A program made the translations under genes and the position numbers. 64,000 nucleotides of DNA from Carnegiea gigantea (taxonomy: Eukaryota > Streptophyta > Magnoliopsida > Caryophyllales > Cactaceae): the NCBI GenBank assembly GCA_029747015.1, contig JAKOGI010000057.1:404501-468500 (forward strand), read 5' to 3'. Position 1 is the first letter of the stretch. Every line of letters starts with the position of its first letter. Positions 21,085 to 31,618 of this stretch are shown one piece after another. A model generated the notes under the pieces. That model did not search any database. It was not told the origin of the DNA and saw only the letters and a program-made list of their open reading frames with translations.

Positions 21085-24000
21085 TTAAGTTGGAGCATGA
21101 GGATTAAGAATGCCCAACTTGGACCTTAAAAACTGAAACTGTTGCGTGCCTAGAGGTTTAGTGAAAATATCTGCAACCTGATTCCGGGATGCGACATATC
21201 TAGTTTCAAGGTCTTTGAGAAGGAGACGTTCTCGAACAAAGTGACAATCAATCTCTATATGCTTTGTGCGTTCATGGAAAACAGGATTTTTAGCAATATG
21301 TAATGCAGCCTGATTGTCGCAGTATAGCTTCATAGGCTTGGCAAGAAAGATACCTAAAGAACCCAGGAAAGATTTAATCCATATCAATTCACTAGTCACA
21401 GTGGCCATAGCACGATATTCAGCTTCTGCTGATGATCTAGATACTGTACTTTGTTTCTTCGTCTTCCAAGATACAGGAGACCCACCAATGGTAACAAAAT
21501 AGCCAGTTAAGGATCTTCTAGTGAGGGGACATGCTCCCCAGTCTGAATCACAAAAAGCAAAAACATTCAGATCTGCATCTGCCTTGAGTAACAAACCTTG
21601 ACCTGGATTTCCTTTTAGATATCTCAGAACACGTCGAGCAGCTTCCATATGAGCTTCGGTAGGTCCTTGCATGAACTGGGACAATATATGTACCGCATAG
21701 CACAACTCAGGTCGCGTGATGGTGAGGTAGATGAGCCTCCCAACCAAACGTCTATATCGAGTAGGATCCTTGATCAATGGACTCTCATCAACTGCGAGTC
21801 TATGGTTAGCTTCCATTGGAAAAGCCACCGGCTTTGATCCAAGAAGTCCGCACTCCTCAATAATTTCCAAGGCATACTTTCTTTGGCACAAAAACAAACC
21901 ATGCGGACTTCTTGCTACTTCAATTCCTAGGAAGTATTTTAGAGGGCCCAAATCTTTAATATGAAAGCAACTGTTCAAATAAGATTTAAACTCAGCACAA
22001 GCTACAGGATCGTTTCCTGTAAGCACCAAATCGTCCACATAAACTAGCAATGCCATAAATATATCACCTTTTCGATAAGTAAATAGGGAATAATCTGCAT
22101 ATGATTTGACAAAACCATATTCAAGCAATTTTGAAGAAAGTTTAGCGAACCATTGACGCGGTGCCTGTTTAAGTCCATAAAGTGATTTCCTGAGTTTACA
22201 AACCTTGTTAGCACCTGATGGACGAAAACCTGGAGGAAGTCGCATATAAACTTCCTCGTCCAAATCGCCATGCAGAAATGCATTATGCACGTCCATTTGA
22301 TGAAGCTCCCAACCTTTTGCAATAGCCACTGCTAGGAAACATCGAACACTCACCATTTTAGCTACTGGTGCAAAGGTTTCATGATAGTCAAATCCCTCAA
22401 TCTGTTCATCTCCTCGAATCACAAGTCGTGCCTTGTAGCGCTCAATCGTCCCATTAGAGTTGTACTTAACTTTATATACCCATTTACAGTTTATGGGTTT
22501 CTTGTTAGGAGGCAGATCCTCAATTGTCCAAGTCTTGTTCAGCTCTAGAGCTTCGATCTCCTTGGCCATAGCTTCTCTCCACTTTATGTCCTTTACAGCC
22601 TCATGAAAATACCTAGGCTCAACAATTTTGGTGATAGCAGCAAGATAATTTCTATGCGCAGTTGAGAATTTAGCACAAGTAATATAATTAGCTACAGGAT
22701 ATGGTTTACCTGAAGAGGCCTTTTGTAATGGGTTCGAAGAAGGGGGGTCCTTTGAGCGAGCAGCATAGCACAAATAATCTTCTAAATGTCTCGGTGCTTT
22801 CCTGTGGCGTTGATTTCTACCTAGATTTTCTTCTGCCTGGAGCATATTACTCCCCCTGTTTACCAACACGCTGGGCCCACCAACCGGTGTTTCAATACCA
22901 GCCGCGTGACTATCATTGCTCTCAGCAGGCCCAGTATGCTCAGGCACCCCAATCTCCTCAGCAAGCTCAGGACCCATATTGTTTTCTTCGCTGCTTTGGT
23001 CTTTCGTGGAGTCAGAAGGCTGGGCCATTGGTTCTCTTCTAGTGCGGAACTGTGATGGCTGAGAATCATCATGGTACTGAGTTATGTGCAGTAGCTCACG
23101 GCTTTCTTCAAAGTCAAAGGAACTTCCCAAATTTTGCCTTCGTACGGCTTCCTTTTCTCCTTGAGTAGAATAGGGAAATATGTCCTCATGAAAAATAACG
23201 TCTCGGCTTACAAATAGTTCGTTCGTTTCGAGGTCATAAACCTTCCATCCCTTTTTAGCAAAGGGATAGCCTACAAATATACATCTTCTACTATGCGCAG
23301 CAAATTTATCCTTCTGTCGCTGATATCGGTGAGCATAGCACAAGGAACCAAAAATTTTAATATGCGCATATGTAGGCCTGGCTCGGAAAAGTATCTCATA
23401 AGGGGTCTTCCCATGCAAGGTTGATGCGGGAGTTCGATTAATTAGGTATGCTGCTGTTAAAACACATTCTCCCCAAAATTCTAATGGAAGATTAGCTTGG
23501 AAACGAAGAGCCCGAGCAACATTCAGAATATGCCGATTCTTTCGTTCAACCCTACCATTCTGTTGCGGGGTGTCTGTACAACTCGTTTGATGTATTATAC
23601 CTTGTTCTCCATAGAATTGCTTCATGAGCCCAGAAGTGAACTCGGCTCCATTATCACTCCTTATTACTTTAACACTCTGAGCAAATTGAGTCTTGATCAT
23701 TAGACAGAAATTTTTAAGCAATTTAGAGGCTTCACTTTTTTCTTTCATCAAAAATACCCAAGTACCACGACTGGCATCGTCAACAATAGCTAAGAAATAG
23801 TGGGCTCCACATAAGGACTCAATTTGATAGGCACCCCAAATATCACAGTGTATTAAATCAAAACACTCTGAAGCGTTATTATTGCTAATAGGGAACGGCA
23901 TACGAGTCTGTTTAGCTCTAAAACACACATCACATACATCTATACGCTTATTATTAAGACCTCCAATGCTACTTGACAAAAAGGACATAACTTGGTGACT

Positions 24001-24297
24001 CGGATGTCCAAGCCTACGATGCCATAGCTCAGAAGTAGTAACCTTGTTGACTTGAATACTTTCTGGTTGGATGTCCTTGAAGAAAAAGACCCCTCTTCTT
24101 TGTTCACCCAGTCCAATCGGCCTCCTCGTAGAATGGTCCTGTATAACGCATAATTTGTGAGTGAAAGTTACTGTGCAAAATAACTCATTTATAAGCTGCG
24201 CAATAGAAATTAAATTGCAATTTAAATCAGGTACGTATAAAACGTCATGAAGGATAACAGTGGAGTTGAGTTGAACCAGGCCACGTTTAGTGGCTAC
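21085..24297 (-). CDS. Copia pol: protease end, integrase, RT, RNase H
   Basis: The frame is open from about 24,297 to 21,085 without a stop. It begins with the rest of protease (LVQLNSTVILHDVLYVPDL) and the GAG-pre-integrase segment ([16 protein letters not shown]). Counting from 23,988, integrase shows CDVCFRAKQ, HCDIWG, RSDNGAEF and GRVERKNRHIL. RT includes NCKWVYKVKYNSNG and the catalytic LLVYVDDLVLTGND near residue 650. RNase H has FCDSDWGACPLTRRSLTGY and SSAEAEYRAM and ends with QVADIFTKPLG. All catalytic residues are in place. One base separates it from the gag frame, either a recent indel or a frameshifting site. Confidence 0.93.
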   Translation of the reverse strand, partial: VATKRGLVQLNSTVILHDVLYVPDLNCNLISIAQLINELFCTVTFTHKLCVIQDHSTRRPIGLGEQRRGVFFFKDIQPESIQVNKVTTSELWHRRLGHPSHQVMSFLSSSIGGLNNKRIDVCDVCFRAKQTRMPFPISNNNASECFDLIHCDIWGAYQIESLCGAHYFLAIVDDASRGTWVFLMKEKSEASKLLKNFCLMIKTQFAQSVKVIRSDNGAEFTSGLMKQFYGEQGIIHQTSCTDTPQQNGRVERKNRHILNVARALRFQANLPLEFWGECVLTAAYLINRTPASTLHGKTPYEILFRARPTYAHIKIFGSLCYAHRYQRQKDKFAAHSRRCIFVGYPFAKKGWKVYDLETNELFVSRDVIFHEDIFPYSTQGEKEAVRRQNLGSSFDFEESRELLHITQYHDDSQPSQFRTRREPMAQPSDSTKDQSSEENNMGPELAEEIGVPEHTGPAESNDSHAAGIETPVGGPSVLVNRGSNMLQAEENLGRNQRHRKAPRHLEDYLCYAARSKDPPSSNPLQKASSGKPYPVANYITCAKFSTAHRNYLAAITKIVEPRYFHEAVKDIKWREAMAKEIEALELNKTWTIEDLPPNKKPINCKWVYKVKYNSNGTIERYKARLVIRGDEQIEGFDYHETFAPVAKMVSVRCFLAVAIAKGWELHQMDVHNAFLHGDLDEEVYMRLPPGFRPSGANKVCKLRKSLYGLKQAPRQWFAKLSSKLLEYGFVKSYADYSLFTYRKGDIFMALLVYVDDLVLTGNDPVACAEFKSYLNSCFHIKDLGPLKYFLGIEVARSPHGLFLCQRKYALEIIEECGLLGSKPVAFPMEANHRLAVDESPLIKDPTRYRRLVGRLIYLTITRPELCYAVHILSQFMQGPTEAHMEAARRVLRYLKGNPGQGLLLKADADLNVFAFCDSDWGACPLTRRSLTGYFVTIGGSPVSWKTKKQSTVSRSSAEAEYRAMATVTSELIWIKSFLGSLGIFLAKPMKLYCDNQAALHIAKNPVFHERTKHIEIDCHFVRERLLLKDLETRYVASRNQVADIFTKPLGTQQFQFLRSKLGILNPHAPT

Positions 24298-25504
24298 GCT
24301 GCGTGTTGACTATAATCGGATGACCATCATACGTTTGTGTTAACTTGCTCAACTCTCCAGTCATATGATACGAAGCTCCACTGTCTAATAGCCATTCACT
24401 TTTACCTGATAACTTCTCATTACCAGCTTTCGGGGTCTCAATGAGAGTTAGTAGCTTTTGCAATTGTTCAGCTGAAATTCCTGGTATAGTCGCACGGCCT
24501 CCATCAGCGTTTGTCTGCCTGGGCTCTTCTAGTGCTGTCTGGACAGTGTACGCTGCTCCGGTACCTCTGCCGCGCCCTCCTGTGCTGCGACCTCCGCGTC
24601 CCCCTCTGCCGCGTCCTCGACTGCTTCTTCGAGCCACCCATCCATCCGGGTAGCCAATCAACTCAAAACAGCTACCTTCTTCATGGCCTATCTTCCCACA
24701 ATGTTTACATATTGGTCTTCCAACTTGAAATTGTGTTGTTCTGGGCACGTTGTTGACAGCGAAAGCGGCGGCAGTCTCGGGTCTACTCTCACGTTGAACC
24801 ATCATCTTTTTATGATTTTCTTCCTGCAATATTATATTGAAAATCTTACCAAGAGGGGGGAGCGGATCTTGAGTGAGAATTTGACCCCTCACTTGAGAAT
24901 ATAGATCATCGTTTAATCCCATCAGAAATTGATGAGATTTCTCTTCCTCATACATAGCAACAATTTTCTTTGACACTCCACACTCACAGTTCTTACATGT
25001 ACAGAATGGGACCTTCACATGATTGTTTAGTTCATTCCATAAATTTGTTAGCTTTGAATAGAACTCTCCAACGTCAAGATTCCCTTGCTTACAATCTGCT
25101 ATTGCGGCCTTCAGTTGGTGTATTTTTGGTGCGTTTGTCACCGAATATCTCCTTTTCAAATCATTCCACATAGCATACGCTGTTTCTGAATATGCCACAC
25201 TCATACGTAGCTTCGGATCAATAATATTGAGAAGCCATGAACATAGCATGGAATTCGCCATATCCCATGCATTAACTTCTGAAAAATCCACGTCGCTTGT
25301 CTCTGCTGGACGTGTCAGGGTTCCATCGATGAACCCCAGCTTGTTCTTCGCTATTAGAGCTGTTCTTACAGCTCTTTCCCATAAATCAAAGTTCTTGCCA
25401 TCAAAAATTACAGCTGTTATCAACACCCCGGGTCCTTCCGACGGGTGTAAATAATATGGTGAATGAGATTCAATCACAAACCTCTTCTTTCCTCCTCCAC
25501 TCAT
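24287..25504 (-). CDS. Copia gag with start of protease
   Basis: The ATG at 25,504 (MSGGGKKRFVIESHSPYYLH) lies 34 bases after the primer site. The upstream in-frame extension into the LTR is not the start. The N-terminus matches the copia-type gag N-terminal domain (HPSEGPGVLITAVIFDGKNF), followed by a gag core (WNDLKRRYSVTNAPKIHQL) and a zinc knuckle CKHCGKIGHEEGSC. A Gly/Arg-rich stretch (RRSSRGRGRGGRGGR) follows. The protease begins in this frame (SEWLLDSGASYHMTG, catalytic Asp-Ser-Gly), but the ORF stops at 24,287. The continuation lies in the +1 frame from about 24,297. The 405-residue product would form virus-like particles in the cytoplasm. Confidence 0.9.
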   Translation of the reverse strand: MSGGGKKRFVIESHSPYYLHPSEGPGVLITAVIFDGKNFDLWERAVRTALIAKNKLGFIDGTLTRPAETSDVDFSEVNAWDMANSMLCSWLLNIIDPKLRMSVAYSETAYAMWNDLKRRYSVTNAPKIHQLKAAIADCKQGNLDVGEFYSKLTNLWNELNNHVKVPFCTCKNCECGVSKKIVAMYEEEKSHQFLMGLNDDLYSQVRGQILTQDPLPPLGKIFNIILQEENHKKMMVQRESRPETAAAFAVNNVPRTTQFQVGRPICKHCGKIGHEEGSCFELIGYPDGWVARRSSRGRGRGGRGGRSTGGRGRGTGAAYTVQTALEEPRQTNADGGRATIPGISAEQLQKLLTLIETPKAGNEKLSGKSEWLLDSGASYHMTGELSKLTQTYDGHPIIVNTQRSH

Positions 25505-25537
25505 GATTGAAAAATATGAACTTGATAATTTTGATAA

Positions 25538-25553
25538 CCTTGCTCTGATACCA
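25538..25553 (-). promoter_or_regulatory. Primer binding site for initiator tRNA-Met
   Basis: On the - strand the sequence reads TGGTATCAGAGCAAGG directly beside the 5' LTR. TGGTATCAGAGC pairs with the 3' end of plant initiator tRNA-Met, the standard copia primer. Confidence 0.93.
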
Positions 25554-25786
25554 TGAAATAAAAGAGGAGAGATATGATTGAATAAATTTGTATATAGACA
25601 ATTCCTCTTCTTCTTCCATTCTGCTGTGTACATGCAATATTATATACACCAAGGGTTTGATCAGCTTGCCGCCTAAGACTCCTAGCCATACAATAATAAG
25701 GAAACATGACAATTCTAGTTACATAGAAATAGGAAACACAAATAATAACAAATAATAAAATCTATACAATTATTTATTTCCTAACA
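25554..25786 (-). repeat. Copia element 5' LTR
   Basis: This is the 233-bp partner of 20,826-21,058, with no difference seen on reading. The short - strand ORFs in both LTRs share the same N-terminal peptide because the LTRs are identical. They are not genes. Confidence 0.97.
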
Positions 25787-27944
25787 ACTGTAATGTATGT
25801 GCCTCAAGTATATGTTTGGGGATATACAACATTCACTATACATCCGAGATGATGATAGAATTTGTCTCACACGTATGTGTTAGATTAACTTTGTGCTCTA
25901 AACATTAACTAGTAATTACATAATGAACTACGTTTTGATACGCCATTCACTTCATAAACATAACAAATATACAATGAATTTACTAGTAGTAGAGTTAAGA
26001 TTTCAAGGAAGCAGGGTCGGCGTAATACGCGTATGATAATTTTTTTTTTGTTGGTAATTTGATATTAATTTTAGTATTAGCAACTGAAATAACAAAAAAA
26101 GCCAGGTTAGATCCAAATTCTCTACAAGAATAAGTAATACAATAATTTTTTTAATCATAATTAAACAGTATAATTGTGCATTCATATTATACCTTGATAT
26201 TCATATGAGTTCGTCATCAAAATGCACCCTTAGATTATCCCTTACATTCATTCAATGACAATTGATTATATGCAAACTTAGTCAATACTTTTTTTCCAAA
26301 TTTTGACTCAAATAAGACACATACTCACATTCCCACAATGATGCCAAATTAATAGCACTAGTTCTAATATTATAGATATACACATCAAATCCATAATCTC
26401 TAATATTATGTATATTGAACCAAAATAATATTCTTATATTAAGACCAAAATGATATTAAGCCTTTAATTGGGACAATGCGTTTGTTTCTAGAGAACAATA
26501 TTTTTAAAATTTGTGAGCATTGTTAGTCTTCGGTATTAGTTAAGAAAATTTCATAATACCTTTGTTTATAATGGAAAATGATGTTTTTTTAATTTTGTCA
26601 ATATTATATATAATGCTAAGTAATTATGCAAGTTAATGTAATAGGAGTACAAATGTAGGCTTCCATCTAACAAAGTTTGCTATTGTTAGTTCTAAGGAAT
26701 TATTAAAAAAGTCACACTTAATTAAATTCAAACACCTTCAATGCTATCATATTAACTATATGCAAATTAATACCCACCCTAACTTCCAAAAGATAGGGGA
26801 AACCTAACTGAGAGACACTTGTTTAAGAGGGGGGGGGGGGGGGGCGCTCATTCAAACATGCACATGGACAATTCGAACACGCAACCTCCAAAATCGAGAA
26901 AACGTTAGTTTCTGCATCTAGAACGACCGCGCCCTGGGGACTTTCGCGCCCGTCCGCTATTGCAAACTATATTTCCGTATAATTTATATGTATTGTTTAA
27001 AAACATTCCCGGACCTCTGTTTTTGAAGGGAATGTTAGCTGACCACACTAATCCCACTGTGGCTCTGTCATTGAAATTTCCCATGCTATAAATTTAATGA
27101 TATTTGATATGCAAACTAATAAATATCTTACTATGAGACACTTTTAAATGTATCGTTTTCACTTAAAATATGTATTGTCACATATTAAATTGAAAAAAAA
27201 GGTATGATTGAATAATAAAAAGATGTTAAAACTTACAGATTGTGTAAAATCATCTTTTTGTACACAGTTTTTCACATTTATTAAATTACATATATGATAT
27301 GCCTTTGCATATGGAATTGATCCGGTTAGGCTGTTAGTTTATATTTGTTGACGTGGCCAACGATTATTAAAGCTTCCAACTCATGATAACTTGTAATTAT
27401 TAAAAATTTGGTGATTTTAAATTATAAAACATATTAATTTAAATTAAAGTAAGACATTTAAGAACGTCTTGCTGTAAGACATATATCATCAATTGACTTG
27501 GACGTATTTATTTGTTTCTTCCTTTTTATAGAAAGTAGGATTGGATGACCCCATGAATGTGACCCACACAAAGCCTATGCTATACACTGAGCGCACATAC
27601 TCTCAAAAGACACATCAACAAATAAATATTAAAAAAAATATATATGATAAATATACAAAAAACATATAGATAAATAGAATATGGGAGCATATACTCTCGA
27701 ATATACCTAATAATTTACCTCACCCACACCGGATCCGCTTCTTATTATGATTCCATGCTATGACAAATTTTTGGGTGGACTTGCAAGTGTACCCGTGAAA
27801 ATTATCGTCCACTAAACACCAATTTAGTGCTGGAGAATAGGAAGTCTAGGATCGCCAGCAATCATTCATTACAAGAGAAGATAAGGCGTTCGGTAGAACA
27901 TCACAAAAACACAGCCACTAAAAGCTACCACGTCTGCTGCAGTC
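25787..27944. other. AT-rich intergenic region upstream of the P450 gene
   Basis: I see no gene here. The stretch holds an 18-base G run near 26,827-26,844 beside a possible SINE remnant (26,845-26,960), T/A runs and scattered AT-rich DNA. The last few hundred bases before 27,945 should hold the P450 promoter and 5' UTR. Leader-like sequence with in-frame stops lies just upstream of the ATG, but I cannot name a convincing TATA box. Confidence 0.6.
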
Positions 27945-28516
27945 ATGCTGCAGGCGCTCCTCCTGGTTTTAGTTTTCTCTCTCATCTTCCTCATTATTCT
28001 TCCAAATTATCACAAAAAACATGAAAAACTTAACCTTCCTCCAGGACCCAAAGGCCTCCCCTTCATCGGAAACCTCCACGAGTTCGATTCCTCGGCCGCT
28101 CACCTCTATTTCTCCAAGCTTGCCAAGACCTATGGCCCGATCTTGTCCTTGCGATTCGGGTGTAGATCAGTGGTGGTGATTCAATCAGCTGCTCTGGCGA
28201 AGGAGGTCCTGAAAACACAGGATCACAACTTCTGTACGAGGCCAAGTCTGGTCGGGCAGCAGAGACTGTCTTACAATGGGTCAGACATTGTTTTTGCGCC
28301 CTACAATGAGTGTTTCAGAGAGCTTAGGAAATTATGCGTTGTTCATTTGTTTAGCTCCAAGAAGGTTCAGTCTTGCGCTCCCATTCGACGAGAAGAAGTC
28401 TCTAGAATGATCCAGAAGATCACTTCTCTGTCTTCTGCTTCGAAAGTCGTTAACTTGAGCAACTTGCTTGTGGCTCTTACCAGCTCCATTATTTGTAGGG
28501 TTGCTTTTGGCAAGAG
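27945..28516 (+). CDS. Cytochrome P450 (CYP71/CYP83-like), exon 1
   Basis: This exon encodes the N-terminal 190 residues of an ER-anchored heme monooxygenase. The ATG at 27,945 is followed by a hydrophobic membrane anchor (ALLLVLVFSLIFLIILP), a short basic stretch and the proline-rich hinge LPPGPKGLPFIGNLH. The domain continues with YGPILSLRFGCRSVVV, the B-C region, and a C-helix in which the usual Trp of WxxxR is replaced (ECFRELRK, as in CYP83 relatives), then REEVSRMIQKI. It ends in GGC AAG AG before a GT donor at 28,517, in phase 2, and the codon is completed to Arg by exon 2. The substrate cannot be told from sequence. Exon 3 lies 29.6 kb away. Confidence 0.88.
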
Positions 28517-28697
28517 GTAGTAGTCTCTCGCTCTCAGAGCTAGCTCTTGTCTTCCACATCTTTGATCTCAATTGTTTATAAGATGATTATAATATCCCCA
28601 TCTTAATTAAGCAAATATACATCTATTTTCTTAACCAATTGACCATAGAAAAACCAAATGTATTAACTCTCTGTTTTCCCCCATGCAATACACGTAG
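28517..28697 (+). other. P450 intron 1 (181 bp, phase 2)
   Basis: The sequence begins GTAGTAGTC and ends CACGTAG. Removing it joins VAFGK-R with YVDEGVEKSRF, exactly the conserved FGKRY continuation of CYP83/CYP71 proteins, so it is an intron and not an inactivating insertion. CYP71-clan genes commonly have only the later phase-0 intron, so this one is an addition. Confidence 0.85.
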
Positions 28698-29019
28698 ATA
28701 TGTGGACGAAGGTGTTGAGAAGAGTCGATTTCATGAGGTCCTGAATGAAGTTCAAGCCATATTAGCAGCTCCTTTCTTCACAGATTATTTCCCTTTCCTA
28801 GGAAGCTGGCTTGATAAGCTAACCGGTCTGTCATCCAGGCTTGAGAAGGTGTTTAAGAAAATGGATGAATTTTATGATGAAATCATTAATGATCACCTTG
28901 ATCCCAATAGGCCTAAAGATGATAATCATGAGGATGTCATTGATGTTCTTCTACAGCTCCGGCAGGAACGTTGCTTCTCCTTTGAGCTCACCTTGGACCA
29001 CATCAAAGCAGTATTAATG
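28698..29019 (+). CDS. Cytochrome P450, exon 2
   Basis: This exon encodes residues 191-298: YVDEGVEKSRFHEVLNEV, the F-G region (PFFTDYFPFLGSWLDKLTG), LEKVFKKMDEFYDEI, then DHLDPNRPK and EDVIDVLLQLRQE, and ends at HIKAVLM. It stops before a GT donor (GTAAATTC) at 29,020 in phase 0, the usual position of the conserved CYP71-clan intron just before the I helix. Exons 1 and 2 together are 894 bases, an exact number of codons. The next exon that fits is at 58,642. Confidence 0.88.
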
Positions 29020-30047
29020 GTAAATTCAACCTTCTGTACCTATTTGCGCGCCCTCAATTATATCGAAGTTGCAATATTTGCTTCATATACTTTAAAAAAA
29101 GGTTGACACGAACAAAAAGTATACTGAAATATACGAACATATTTTTGTAGTAATATTTAGGATTTTCGGAATATAATTATCTGAACTTTTGAGATGATGG
29201 AAATTAACAATCCAATCTTAAGAAATAGATTCCAATTGTTTAAACTTTGAGGGTATTTAATTTTGATAATACGTGAGTCATTTTATATCTTCTCTTTCAG
29301 AAAATTTGAATTTCAAAATAAATACAGATACTTTGAATTTCATATGTTTATTTTATTTAGAGGTAATATCATTGGAAATGCTCGAAAATACAATTCAAAA
29401 TGACCTTTTACTACTAAAAATAAATATCCTGAAAATTTGGAGCGTTTGGACAATATCTTAAGGTTTAATTATTAGTTTTTCACCAAAGGTGATTAAACTC
29501 TCGATCCAGATCTTACGATCCTGTGATTCTGCTATCCTAAAACCTCCGTCAATCCTACTTGAACTAAAATCTTAAATTAATGATCTTGTGGTCCTAATTT
29601 AGTTCAAAAAATATGAGGTATGATCATAATATGATTCTAAGATCTTAGTATGATCCAATCCACAATCATAAATAAATTTCACAAAATGCCATACTTATTT
29701 ATAGTCGAGAAACCAGTCAACAATATATTTTTGCAACAAAATTGCACACAAAATATAGTTAAATTGGATTTCTATAATCTTTGTGGGTATTTATTAAAAT
29801 TTTTGCTCTTATGAAAACAATTTTTACTATTCCAAACAAATATTAGAATCTTATAATCCTCAACTTGATTCCACAATCCTAATTCTACGACCCTCCATCA
29901 ATTCTAACTAGGATCTCGATTCTAACAACCTTGAGTTTGCACCACTGTGCCAATTCAAGGTTCGAATTATTGTATTCCAAAAACCCTAATATTTTTCATC
30001 TAATTATGCCACAGCATGTTCGTGTAAGTTTAGTTATGCTTTTGTGA

Positions 30048-30384
30048 GAGCACCTGTAATGCAAGGCTTGCAAGCCAAAAATTTAGCTCACGGTCCAAAA
30101 AACATCATACATCAGTGATCCGCTTTGCTCGCTCCACGGTCCAGCTCATGACCGTGATCCCCCCCCACATTTTCTATTTTTCTTTTTTTGCTAACGAAGC
30201 TCTTAAAAGTCTAAAACCCAATAATATATTAGCGGTGGGGTCCATAAAATATTATTTTATTTGGTGATCCAAGTTGGTGATCCATATGATGTAAAGAAGA
30301 GAGAAAAAGTTGACTTTGTGAAATAATGTGGAGGGTGTAGGCCCCACTTGTGTCCAAAATTATAGATCACCATTGCATATGCTC
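30048..30384. mobile_element. MITE with GAGCA..TGNAATG terminal repeats
   Basis: This element of about 337 bp starts GAGCACCTGTAATGCAAGG and ends in the complement of GAGCATATGCAATGGTGATC. Such GAGCATNTGCAATGG termini are common in plant MITEs. A target duplication is not clear. It contains no ORF. Confidence 0.45.
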
Positions 30385-30513
30385 TTAGTGTATTTAGGAT
30401 GATTACTCGAAAACACGTATTTCGATTAATAATGTTCTTGTCTGGCAAATAGTGTTTTTAAAAAAGACTCTTTTATCACAATTAAACGTCTTCTGAGAGG
30501 GGGAAGTTGAGCT

Positions 30514-30714
30514 GTTGACTTCAAGCACTTTGTAGCTATTTCAATTTAGCAAAACTAAATTTAATTAGTTGTTCATTAAAAAAAGTTCAAAATTCAGTGA
30601 ACGGAGGTTAAGCGGTTGACTTCAAGCACTTTGTAGCTATTTCAATTTAGCAAAACTAAATTTAATTAGTTGTTCATAAAAAAAAGTTCAAAATTCAGTA
30701 AACTCAGTTCAGTG
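30514..30714 (+). repeat. 101-bp tandem duplication
   Basis: Two adjacent copies start GTTGACTTCAAGCACTTTG at 30,514 and 30,615. They run through CAATTTAGCAAAACTAAATT and AAAAGTTCAAAATTCAGT with only a few differences, which indicates a fairly recent duplication. Confidence 0.85.
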
Positions 30715-31618
30715 TAGCAAAAAATAGTTCAACTCTAAAGAAATAATTAAGTTTAGCTAATGTAGATAAGTCCACTTCATAGAAATTTAGCGAAATAAAG
30801 TTGAAAAGAGTAGGACATAAATTAACATGATGACTTACTTCAATTTAGTTTTAAAAAATTCTACAATCCTCAAGAAAATCTTTCAGATGTGCAATTCTAG
30901 ATAAAGCCCCCCTAGGGATACCTAAGAGGATGAGAAACAAAAATGATGAATGTATATCTTTATACCTCTGATTTATGGGGGGGGAAAAAAAAAACTTAGT
31001 AACGACTTAATCATAGTCCATGTAAAGGCTGGGCCCTCCTTCTTGGACACTTGGATAAATTGGCAGCATCACCAGTCCAAAGGAACTTTATGCATTTGGG
31101 TTGGAAGGAGTCTAGCCCAAATGACCAGATGATATCGAATTAGCATTTCACCCGTAGTAAGGGCCCTATAAATAAACACCAGTCTCATATGAGAAGGGGA
31201 TATTGATGGTTCACCAATCCCAAAACCTAACAAAGAAACTCTCCTTTTCCTATCAGAGCATCAGTAGCAGCTTTTCCAAGATCCTATACTTATTCTTCTT
31301 TCTCAATGTTTTCCTTTATCCTTTGGGATTCTAACTTGAGAGTTAAAGGAGCATTCCTAGAGCACAAAAGCTGTAGAGACTCAAAGAGAGCATTCCTAGA
31401 GCACAAAGACTCAAGGAGCATTCCTTTGGGATTCTAACTTGAGAGTTAAAGGAGCATTCCAAGATCATCTTTGTTGCAAGGTAAAGACTCAAAGAGGGCC
31501 CAGAAAGAGCAACCAACACCGCGTAGCCCCACTCTCTTGCCACCTCATCAGAAGAAGATCCATTCGAAATACATTGCACTATTCGTGGAGAAAGTAGTGG
31601 ACTAGTGGTGACCAATAG

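Larger units (their letters stand above)
20826..25786 (-). mobile_element. Ty1/copia retrotransposon with identical LTRs
   Basis: This 4961-bp element reads right to left. Both LTRs are 233 bp and look identical base for base. The 5-bp duplication ACTGT is perfect (20,821-20,825 and 25,787-25,791). An initiator-Met tRNA primer site lies inside the right LTR, and a CT-rich (+ strand) polypurine-tract complement lies inside the left LTR. Gag and pol are nearly intact, separated by one frame change. Its small size and short LTRs resemble Ale/Retrofit-type copia elements, but the lineage is an inference. It is the youngest insertion in the window. Confidence 0.97.
29020..31099. other. AT-rich intron stretch without genes
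   Basis: I see no coding sequence. The first 400 bp are probably original intron. The region 29,490-29,940 has repeated, partly inverted phrases built on GATCCTA/ATTCTAAC that may be an old transposon. A MITE occupies 30,048-30,384 and a tandem duplication occupies 30,514-30,714. Confidence 0.55.

Noticed and set aside
28517..28697. Inactivating insertion in P450 exon 1
   Set aside because: The GT-AG ends and exact restoration of the FGKRY codon indicate an intron.
29490..29940. MITE with GATCCTA/ATTCTAAC ends
   Set aside because: Phrases repeat in both orientations, but I could not define matching termini or a target duplication.
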